This document shows, piece by piece, positions 7,693-12,924 of a DNA stretch of 18,679 bases. Every line of letters begins with the position of its first letter. Position 1 is the first letter of the stretch. The notes beneath the pieces were generated by a model, which was not told the origin of the DNA, ran no database searches, and saw nothing but the letters and a program-made list of their open reading frames with translations. Origin of the DNA: Myxococcales bacterium (GTDB taxonomy: Bacteria; Myxococcota_A; Polyangia; Polyangiales; Polyangiaceae); contig JAAFHJ010000035.1 of NCBI GenBank assembly GCA_013298325.1, positions 1 through 18,679 of the forward strand. Direction: 5' to 3'. Made by a program: the position numbers and the translations under genes.

Positions 7693-8520
7693 ATGACCAC
7701 CCAAGGCACCCTTCGCGGAAAGACCCTGTTCATCACCGGCGCGAGCCGTGGCATCGGAAAGGCGATCGCGCTCCGAGCCGCCGCCGACGGCGCAAACGTT
7801 GTCATCGCCGCCAAGACCTCAGAACCACACCCAAAACTGCCGGGGACGATCTACTCCGCCGCCGAGGAAGTCGTCGCGGCGGGCGGAAAAGCGCTCCCGT
7901 TGGTGGTCGACGTTCGCTCGGAAGAGTCGGTCCAGGCGGCGGTCGCGGCGGCGGTCTCAGCCTTCGGCGGGATCGACATCCTCGTCAACAACGCGAGCGC
8001 CATCTTCCTCGCCGGCACGGAGGGGACGCCGATGAAGCGCTTCGACTTGATGCACCAAGTGAACACCCGAGGCACCTACCTCTGCTCGCAGGTCTGTCTT
8101 CCGTACCTTCAAAAGGCGGAAAATCCCCATATTTTGAACCTTTCCCCGCCGCTCAACTTCGACCCGAAGTGGTTTGGCCCCCACGTCGCCTACAGCATCG
8201 CTAAGTACGGCATGAGCCTCTGCGTCCTCGGAATGGCCGAGGAATACCGAGGAAAAGTCGCCGTGAACGCCCTCTGGCCGCGGACGGTCATCGCGACCGC
8301 CGCCGTCGAGAACCTCCTCGGCGGGCAAGACACCCTCCGCGGCAGCCGAAAGCCGGAAATTTGCGCCGACGCCGCCCACGCGATCTTCCTCCGCCCGGCG
8401 AAGACAACCTCTGGAAATTTCTACATCGACGACGAAGTGCTCGCCGCGGAAGGCGTCACCAACTTCGACGGTTACGCGTTGGTCCCTGGCGCCGAGCTGT
8501 TTCCCGATTTCTTCGTCTGA
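7693..8520 (+). CDS. Short-chain dehydrogenase/reductase, HSDL2-like
   Basis: A 275-residue classical SDR. Visible motifs: Thr-Gly-Ala-Ser-Arg-Gly-Ile-Gly (15-22, dinucleotide binding), Asn-Asn-Ala-Ser (99-102), catalytic Ser151 within Leu-Asn-Leu-Ser-Pro-Pro-Leu, Tyr167 and Lys171 (YxxxK). The Ser-Pro-Pro-Leu stretch, Ala-Lys-Tyr-Gly-Met-Ser, Asn-Ala-Leu-Trp-Pro-Arg-Thr and the ending Pro-Asp-Phe-Phe are characteristic of hydroxysteroid dehydrogenase-like protein 2, as I recall the human sequence. Human HSDL2 carries an extra SCP2 lipid-binding domain that is absent here. Family members are linked to fatty-acid or sterol metabolism but the substrate is unclear. Start ATG at 7693 is chosen by family alignment; the open frame from a TTG at 7654 is not needed. 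No strong Shine-Dalgarno is seen. Confidence 0.93.
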   Translation: MTTQGTLRGKTLFITGASRGIGKAIALRAAADGANVVIAAKTSEPHPKLPGTIYSAAEEVVAAGGKALPLVVDVRSEESVQAAVAAAVSAFGGIDILVNNASAIFLAGTEGTPMKRFDLMHQVNTRGTYLCSQVCLPYLQKAENPHILNLSPPLNFDPKWFGPHVAYSIAKYGMSLCVLGMAEEYRGKVAVNALWPRTVIATAAVENLLGGQDTLRGSRKPEICADAAHAIFLRPAKTTSGNFYIDDEVLAAEGVTNFDGYALVPGAELFPDFFV

Positions 8521-8647
8521 GTTGAGGCACGCGCGCGACGCAAAATTGCCGGAAATGGCCCGCTGGGTTTGCGCAAACTTCACCTGGCGCTCCGAAGTGC
8601 GCGTGGTACGACGCACGCCGATACGCCCCTTTTTCGCTGAGGAACTG

Positions 8648-8845
8648 ATGCGAGATCCATCTTCGACCGACACTTTCCCGGCCCTCGGCGCCGACGGCGC
8701 GCTCGCGGCAGACGCAAACCGGTTCCTCGATGCCGATGCGTCCGAAGCGGCGTTCGGCGATGCGCTCGCTGACATCCTCGCCGCCGAACGGAGCCGCGCC
8801 GCCTTCCTCGCCCAAGCCCGCCGCCGGCCGGGCGGTGCCTCATGA
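8648..8845 (+). CDS. Small 65-residue protein of unknown function, coupled to the lamin-tail lipoprotein
   Basis: ATG at 8648 with GAGGA 4 bases upstream; the stop TGA overlaps the next gene's ATG (ATGA at 8842-8845), which points to translational coupling and is the best evidence that this short frame is real. Codon third positions are strongly G/C. The product is an acidic, Ala-rich, mostly helical peptide with a basic C-terminus (Arg-Arg-Arg-Pro-Gly-Gly). No signal peptide, no recognised domain. The open frame can be extended to 8522, but that part has no ribosome binding site and the preceding dehydrogenase ends at 8520. Confidence 0.6.
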   Translation: MRDPSSTDTFPALGADGALAADANRFLDADASEAAFGDALADILAAERSRAAFLAQARRRPGGAS

Positions 8846-9630
8846 AGACGTCTCGCAGCGCTAACGCTGGATTTGCTCTCCTTTTTGCGGCAGGCGCCGT
8901 CTGTTTTGGGGCCTGCGCGGTCGGTGTTGAGGACGGTGACGCCGTCGAGACCGACGGCGGAACGACCCAAAAGGACAGCGGAAGGACCTCCTCGGGGACT
9001 TCCGGCACGTCCGGAACCTCAGGGACTTCCGGGACTTCCGGAAATACGTCGTCCGGCTCTACCGATTCGGGCCCCGCCGACACCGGCGTGGTCGTCGACG
9101 CCGGCCCCGCCGATACGGGCCCCGCCGACACCGGTGGTGGGGGCGTTGGCTGTACCGATACTTTGCTGGTCAACGAAATCCTCACGACCGGAGCAGGCAA
9201 CGAGACCGGCTTCGAGTGGGTCGAGATCTACAATCCAAACAGCTGCGCGAAGAGCTTTGGCGCGTACAAACTCGTCTACCGTTCTGCAGACGGCGCCACC
9301 GACGGCACCCTCTTCAACGGGGCCACGAGCTCGCTCACGGTGCCGGCCGGGGGGTACGCGCTCATCGGCAGTGCAACGGTGCCGTCGACCGACGGAGCGC
9401 TCGCGAACGGCATCAAGGATACCGGCGGTGCCGTGGGGATCGTATTCGGCACGACCCGTATCGACACGGTCGGTTGGGGAACGGCAACGGTCGGCAATTC
9501 GGAAACGAAGGCGGCGGCGGCCCCCCCGGAAGCGCAGAGCATTGCACGCTCTCCAAACGGCCGAGACACGAACAACAACTCGACCGATTTCAAGATCGCG
9601 ACATCGCCGACGCCAGGAGCTGCAAACTGA
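8842..9630 (+). CDS. Exported lipoprotein with a lamin-tail (LTD) domain
   Basis: A 262-residue precursor: signal peptide to Phe-Gly-Ala-Cys (Cys25 likely lipidated), an acidic low-complexity stalk (about 28-103) with Gly-Thr-Ser triplets and three Gly-Pro-Ala-Asp-Thr-Gly units, then an LTD domain from about residue 106. Typical LTD features are Leu-Val-Asn-Glu-Ile-Leu, Glu-Trp-Val-Glu-Ile-Tyr-Asn-Pro (125-132), Gly-Gly-Tyr-Ala-Leu-Ile-Gly (170-176), Asp-Thr-Val-Gly-Trp-Gly (208-213) and the closing Thr-Pro-Gly-Ala-Ala-Asn. LTD domains are immunoglobulin-like and occur on bacterial surface proteins and exonucleases; no catalytic domain is attached here, so an adhesive or structural surface role is the likely inference. 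ATGA overlap with the small upstream gene and TGATG overlap with bolA place it in the middle of a three-gene cluster. Confidence 0.9.
   Translation: MKTSRSANAGFALLFAAGAVCFGACAVGVEDGDAVETDGGTTQKDSGRTSSGTSGTSGTSGTSGTSGNTSSGSTDSGPADTGVVVDAGPADTGPADTGGGGVGCTDTLLVNEILTTGAGNETGFEWVEIYNPNSCAKSFGAYKLVYRSADGATDGTLFNGATSSLTVPAGGYALIGSATVPSTDGALANGIKDTGGAVGIVFGTTRIDTVGWGTATVGNSETKAAAAPPEAQSIARSPNGRDTNNNSTDFKIATSPTPGAAN
8995..9042 (+). repeat. Coding tandem repeat: Gly-Thr-Ser triplets
   Basis: Five consecutive 9-base units plus a final Gly codon, within the stalk of the lamin-tail lipoprotein. Third codon positions vary between units, so it is an older, diverged repeat and less slippage-prone than identical copies. 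Confidence 0.75.
9615..9619 (+). promoter_or_regulatory. Ribosome binding site of bolA, inside the end of the preceding gene
   Basis: AGGAG, 10 bases before the ATG at 9630. It lies within the last codons of the lipoprotein gene and supports the TGATG overlap start. Confidence 0.6.
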
Positions 9631-9941
9631 TGCCGCGCGCCGCGAGCATCGAAGCGAAGCTCCTCGAGACCTTCACACCGAGCCACCTCGAGGTGACCAA
9701 CGAAAGTGATGGTCACAACGTCCCCCGCGGCTCGGAGACCCACTTCCGCGTCCTCGTGGTGGCCGAGAAATTCGCAGGTGTTTCTGCGGTTCAACGCCAC
9801 CGTCTCGTCTTTGACGCCCTCCGCGCCGAACTCGACAGCGGCCTTCACGCCCTCGCGGTCACCGCCCGCACGCCGACCGAGTGGCAAGCAAACGGCAACG
9901 TCCTTCCGAGCCCACCCTGCGCGGGCGGAAGCGCCAAGTAA
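9630..9941 (+). CDS. bolA: BolA family protein
   Basis: A 103-residue protein collinear with E. coli BolA: Leu-Glu-Val-x-Asn-Glu-Ser (20-26), His-Asn-Val-Pro-x-Gly-Ser-Glu-x-His-Phe (29-39), the conserved Arg-His-Arg-Leu-Val (56-60) with the His used for Fe-S ligation, Leu-His-Ala-Leu-Ala (72-76), Glu-Trp and a Ser-Pro-Pro-Cys near the C-terminus. BolA proteins have a class II KH-like fold, pair with monothiol glutaredoxins to bind 2Fe-2S clusters, and in proteobacteria influence morphology and envelope genes. No glutaredoxin gene is in the window. The start ATG shares its A with the stop of the lamin-tail lipoprotein gene (TGATG), and a terminator follows 17 bases after the stop, so bolA is the last gene of its operon. 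Confidence 0.95.
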   Translation: MPRAASIEAKLLETFTPSHLEVTNESDGHNVPRGSETHFRVLVVAEKFAGVSAVQRHRLVFDALRAELDSGLHALAVTARTPTEWQANGNVLPSPPCAGGSAK

Positions 9942-9958
9942 CCGATTTCCCGTAAAAA

Positions 9959-9994
9959 AAGAGAGGCGCCCTCCGTGAGGAGAGCGCCTTTCTT
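9959..9994. terminator. Bidirectional intrinsic terminator between bolA and the sigma factor gene
   Basis: An outer 11-base-pair stem (9959-9969 with 9984-9994, one G-U) surrounds a smaller CCTC/GAGG stem with a right-side bulge. A-run on the left (9954-9960) serves as T-run for the minus strand; the right arm ends in T-rich sequence for the plus strand. Confidence 0.82.
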
Positions 9995-10011
9995 GGTTCA
10001 CAAAGCCGAAG

Positions 10012-11481
10012 TCAACCGGTGAGGTAGGTCCGGAGCTTCCGGTGCTGGGAGGGGAGGCGCAGCTTTCGAAGCGCCTTCGTTTCGATCTGGCGAATCCGCT
10101 CGCGCGTGAGGTGGAACGTCTGGCCGACCTCCTCGAGCGTCATGTCACCCGGTTCGTCGATGCCGAAGCGCATCCGCAGAATCCGCTCCTCCCGCGGCGT
10201 CAGCGTCTTCAGAAGTTCTCGCGTTTGTTCGCCAAAACGAGATTTCGCGAAGGCTTCGTCGGGGGCGACCCCGCTCTCGTCGGGGACGAACTCCCCGAGC
10301 GAAGCCTCACCATCGGCCCCCATGGGCGTCTCCAGGCTGACCGGTTCCTTGGCGATGCGAAGGACCGAGCGGACCTTGTCGACGGGAATTCCCGTCTTTT
10401 CCGCGAGTTCATCGGGCGTCGGCTCACGGCCGTACTCCTGGAGGAGCGCCCGGCTCGTGCGGACGAGCTTCTGGAGGCTCTCGAACATGTGCACCGGCAC
10501 ACGGATCGTCCGCCCCTGGTCGGCGATGGCGCGCGAGATCGCTTGCCGCACCCACCAGGTGGCGTACGTCGAGAACTTGTAGCCGCGTCGCCAGTCGAAC
10601 TTGTCGACGGCGCGCATCAAACCGATGTTGCCTTCTTGAACAAGATCAAGAAGTTGAAGGCCACGGTTCGTGTGCTTTTTCGCGAGCGAGACGACGAGAC
10701 GAAGGTTCGCTTCGATGAGTTCCGCCTTGGCCGCCTCCGCGCGACGTCGCCCTTGGCCCATCCGGAGTTGGGTGGCGCGGATCGCGTCGCGGAGCGTTTC
10801 GTCCTTCGAAGCGATCCGGAGCCGGCGCTCGACGCGGTCGAGGACAGGTCGGTCGATCCGGAGTTCGGCGAGCGCCGTGACGAGCTTTTCGCGGTCGGTC
10901 GCCTGCTTTTCACGCACCGCCTTCGTCGGACGGGCGCCCGCTTCGGCGACGGCTTCCAGGAGCTTCGCCCCTTTTTGGAACAACTTCGCGACTTTTTCGG
11001 CGACTTCCGCGTCCTGCGAGCCTTCGTCGTCGATGTTGCGGATGAGATCGCGCACACGCGTCTTGCCGCGCTTCAGCTCGTCGCCGACCTTGGCAAGTTC
11101 GGCGGTCGCCACCGGCGAGTCGAGGAGCGCTTCGAGCATCATTTGCTCCCCCTCCTCGAGCTTCTTGGCGAGCTCCACTTCCCCTTCGCGGGTAAGCAGC
11201 TGGACGCGCGACATCTTGCGGAAATAGGCGTCGACCGACTCCAGCGGGGCCGAAAGCACTTCCCGCGCAGGCGCGGGGGGCATCTTGGGAACGGTTTCCG
11301 AGGGAATCGGAGCCGCAGTGGCTTGCTTTTTCAAGGGAGTCTCCTCGACGGGGGACGCAGGGTCCCGGTCAGTCAAGCGTGGTGCGCGAACGGAAAGGTT
11401 CGCGGTTCGGTGCGGAAGCGCCTCCACCGAAGTGGGGGTCGCCGGAGTCGCGACGTTGGGTGATGTCTTCCGAGCAACCAC
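10012..11481 (-). CDS. RpoD-family (group 1/2) RNA polymerase sigma-70 factor
   Basis: Up to 489 residues. Region 1.2 lies at about 82-112 (Asp-Ala-Tyr-Phe-Arg-Lys-Met), a charged non-conserved segment at about 115-250, region 2 at 255-330 with Asp-Leu-Val-Gln-Glu-Gly-Asn-Ile-Gly-Leu and the region 2.4 / -10 recognition stretch Tyr-Ala-Thr-Trp-Trp-Val-Arg-Gln-Ala-Ile, region 3 at 331-400, and region 4 with the -35 helix-turn-helix Thr-Arg-Glu-Arg-Ile-Arg-Gln-Ile-Glu (459-467). Sequence of 2.4 and 4.2 is close to primary sigma factors, but the acidic region 1.1 is missing and the protein is shorter than typical myxobacterial primary sigmas, so a non-essential group 2 sigma is as likely as the housekeeping one. 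Start is uncertain: GTG at 11481 has no ribosome site, whereas TTG at 11334 has GAGGAG 6 bases upstream and would give 440 residues with region 1.2 intact. Confidence 0.95.
   Translation of the reverse strand: MVARKTSPNVATPATPTSVEALPHRTANLSVRAPRLTDRDPASPVEETPLKKQATAAPIPSETVPKMPPAPAREVLSAPLESVDAYFRKMSRVQLLTREGEVELAKKLEEGEQMMLEALLDSPVATAELAKVGDELKRGKTRVRDLIRNIDDEGSQDAEVAEKVAKLFQKGAKLLEAVAEAGARPTKAVREKQATDREKLVTALAELRIDRPVLDRVERRLRIASKDETLRDAIRATQLRMGQGRRRAEAAKAELIEANLRLVVSLAKKHTNRGLQLLDLVQEGNIGLMRAVDKFDWRRGYKFSTYATWWVRQAISRAIADQGRTIRVPVHMFESLQKLVRTSRALLQEYGREPTPDELAEKTGIPVDKVRSVLRIAKEPVSLETPMGADGEASLGEFVPDESGVAPDEAFAKSRFGEQTRELLKTLTPREERILRMRFGIDEPGDMTLEEVGQTFHLTRERIRQIETKALRKLRLPSQHRKLRTYLTG
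11341..11346 (-). promoter_or_regulatory. Candidate ribosome binding site for an alternative sigma factor start
   Basis: GAGGAG on the minus strand, 6 bases before an in-frame TTG at 11334. It is stronger than anything before the GTG at 11481 and may mark the true or a second start. Confidence 0.4.
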
Positions 11482-11520
11482 CTACGAACCGCGGGCTTCG
11501 AAAGTTTTGGGTCGCCGATC

Positions 11521-11605
11521 GATTTCGTAAAGGGCTGGACAATCTTCCGTGCGCAATCTGCGTGAATTCGCGCACCGAATTCGTAAGGGGTCTCCAAAAT
11601 CTTCC
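11521..11605. repeat. Two imperfect direct repeats of 28-29 bases, 56 bases apart
   Basis: Copy 1 at 11521-11548 and copy 2 at 11577-11605 agree at about 21 of 29 positions; both contain TTCGTAA, a following G-run and end in AATCTTCC. They lie upstream of the sigma gene in the same orientation. Confidence 0.65.
11564..11582. repeat. Perfect inverted repeat GAATTCG-N5-CGAATTC
   Basis: Seven-base arms (11564-11570, 11576-11582) around CGCAC. Overlaps the beginning of the second direct repeat. No T-run follows, so an operator is more likely than a terminator. Confidence 0.6.
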
Positions 11606-11717
11606 AGAAAACGCCCCCCGGTTCCTGGGCTTACGGCGCTTCGAGCGAATCTTGGCGGGGCGGCCCCCTCAAAAATTGACCGTTCGGATGCTCTTGAGGG
11701 CACGACGAACAAAACGC

Positions 11718-11747
11718 AAAAAGGGCCGGTCTTTTGCAAACCGGCCC
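11718..11747 (-). terminator. Intrinsic terminator of the aat transcript
   Basis: On the minus strand, GGGCCGGT and ACCGGCCC form a perfect 8-base-pair stem with a 9-base loop, followed at once by five T. It lies about 70 bases after the aat stop and isolates aat from the sigma factor gene. Confidence 0.88.
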
Positions 11748-11817
11748 CAACACGCTTCTATTCCCGCGGAATGCACGCCTTTTCTGAAGACGCCAATCTT
11801 TGTGAAAGTCCTTGAAC

Positions 11818-12594
11818 TTAAAAAAGAATCGTTGCCTTTCGCTCGTGGGCAACGGCAAGGGCTTCCAAAAAATCCTTTCGCGGAAGCTCGACGCAGCCGA
11901 GCGACACCAAGTGGGGATTCAGCACTTGCACGTCGAAAAGCTTAAAGCCCCCCCGCCGCAGTCGCTGGACGAGGTGGGCGAAGGCGATCTTCGATGCGTC
12001 GGTCCGTGTGTGGAACATCGACTCGCCGGCGAACGCGGCGCCGATCTGCACCCCGTAGATGCCGCCGACGAGCTCGTCGCCGTCCCAGACTTCCACGCTG
12101 TGGGCGTGGCCGAGACGGTGAAGTTCCGTGTAACCGGCGCAAAGACCTTCAGAAATCCACGTCCCCTCTGGTCGCGTCGATCCGCAGGCCTCCATCACTT
12201 GGGTGAAGGCGGTGTTGACCGTCACCCGAAAGGGGGTCTGCCGAAGGGTGCGACGGAGCGTCCGCGACCAATGGGGCTCCGGTCCGAGGGGGAAAATCGC
12301 TCGGGGATCGGGTGAAAACCACAGGACGACCGTCTCGCGCGTCTCGTGGACGACGCGTCGGGGGCTCGCGCTCCGCGGAATCGGACGGAGCGGACGCACC
12401 TGGCGCCGAATCGTCTGTGGCCACGGAAAAATGCCGGCCCGGTAGGCGGTGAGGAGCGTACCCGGCCGGAAATCTTCACCAATGCAGACGACCCCGTTCT
12501 CGTCCGCGCCCTGGGCCGACGGGAACCGCACGCCGGTCACCTCCGGCTCCGTGGGGCCGTGGTCCGGTGAGGCAGGCGAGGGGTCTTCGCGCAT
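11818..12594 (-). CDS. aat: Leucyl/phenylalanyl-tRNA--protein transferase
   Basis: A 258-residue protein with the Aat signature: Ala-Tyr-Arg-x-Gly-Ile-Phe-Pro-Trp (50-58), Trp-Phe-Ser-Pro-Asp-Pro-Arg (92-98), Thr-Trp-Ile (145-147), Tyr-x-x-Leu-His-x-x-Gly-His-Ala-His-Ser-Val-Glu-Val-Trp (155-170), Leu-Val-Gly-Gly-x-Tyr-Gly (175-181), Gly-Glu-Ser-Met-Phe (190-194) and Asp-Ala-Ser-Lys-Ile-Ala (199-204). The enzyme transfers Leu or Phe from aminoacyl-tRNA to N-terminal Lys/Arg, creating N-degrons for ClpS/ClpAP in the cytosol; neither clp gene is in the window. Oddity: about 33 residues separate the FPW and WFSPDPR motifs, versus about 7 in E. coli-type enzymes, as an Arg/Pro-rich in-frame insertion. 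ATG at 12594 follows the upstream small ORF by 10 bases. No clear ribosome site. Confidence 0.95.
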   Translation of the reverse strand: MREDPSPASPDHGPTEPEVTGVRFPSAQGADENGVVCIGEDFRPGTLLTAYRAGIFPWPQTIRRQVRPLRPIPRSASPRRVVHETRETVVLWFSPDPRAIFPLGPEPHWSRTLRRTLRQTPFRVTVNTAFTQVMEACGSTRPEGTWISEGLCAGYTELHRLGHAHSVEVWDGDELVGGIYGVQIGAAFAGESMFHTRTDASKIAFAHLVQRLRRGGFKLFDVQVLNPHLVSLGCVELPRKDFLEALAVAHERKATILF

Positions 12595-12604
12595 CTCGGT
12601 CTAC

Positions 12605-12841
12605 TCAGGGCGCTTCAGAGATCGTCCAAAGTCCGCCGTCAGTGCGGGTCAGCGTCCGTACCTCGAAGTTTTCGCTTCGGAAAATGAAACGGTGCGGCGG
12701 ATCGGGCATCCAGGGCCAGTTGATGAGGCTCCACTCGGATTTGGAGTCTTCCAGTTCACCGAGGGGGCCCGACTTGCGGAGAAGCGCAAGGTTTTCCTTC
12801 GCAATTTTCGACAGTTTTGCGTCTTCCGGCCAGTGAATCAT
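12605..12841 (-). CDS. Small 78-residue Trp-rich hypothetical protein upstream of aat
   Basis: ATG at 12841, with a purine-rich AGAGAAGA about 7-14 bases upstream; the open frame reaches 12892 but adds only Arg/His-rich sequence. The product is soluble, has an N-terminal helix rich in Lys/Leu/Glu, then a Trp-Ser-Leu-Ile-Asn-Trp-Pro-Trp patch (about residues 37-44) and strands Arg-Phe-Ile-Phe-Arg and Val-Arg-Thr-Leu-Thr-Arg-Thr, with a Gly-Gly-Leu-Trp-Thr-Ile near the end. This looks like a small alpha plus beta domain rather than random frame. It ends 10 bases before aat and is probably cotranscribed with it. No family recognised. Confidence 0.6.
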   Translation of the reverse strand: MIHWPEDAKLSKIAKENLALLRKSGPLGELEDSKSEWSLINWPWMPDPPHRFIFRSENFEVRTLTRTDGGLWTISEAP

Positions 12842-12924
12842 CGCGGGTCTTCTCTTCGAGGTTCGGTGGTGAAGGTTCGCTCGATAGCCCATCTTGGGCC
12901 TCGAACGGGGGCGTCATTCGCGCG

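Larger units (their letters stand above)
11482..11722 (-). promoter_or_regulatory. Upstream control region of the sigma factor gene
   Basis: About 240 bases, visibly richer in A/T than the flanks, between the sigma gene start and the aat terminator. It holds an imperfect tandem repeat (11521-11548 and 11577-11605) and a perfect 7-base palindrome (11564-11582). No good -35/-10 pair was recognised. The reading frames crossing it have no family features. The remainder of the non-coding stretch up to 11817 holds the aat terminator and nothing else I can identify. Confidence 0.5.

Noticed and set aside
7542..7814. 91-codon upstream extension of the 6075-7541 lipoprotein frame
   Set aside because: Arg-rich, overlaps the dehydrogenase gene, and would bury the signal peptide internally.
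8580..9200. Minus-strand frame with Pro-Glu-Val-Pro repeats
   Set aside because: The repeats are the reverse translation of the Gly-Thr-Ser stalk repeat in the lamin-tail lipoprotein gene.
10042..11463. 473-codon plus-strand open frame across the sigma factor gene
   Set aside because: Antisense shadow of a clearly identified sigma-70 gene; its composition follows from the opposite strand's codon bias.
11379..11945. 188-codon plus-strand frame crossing the sigma upstream region
   Set aside because: Runs through the aat terminator and into aat antisense; basic, motif-free, and the codon third positions do not match neighbours.
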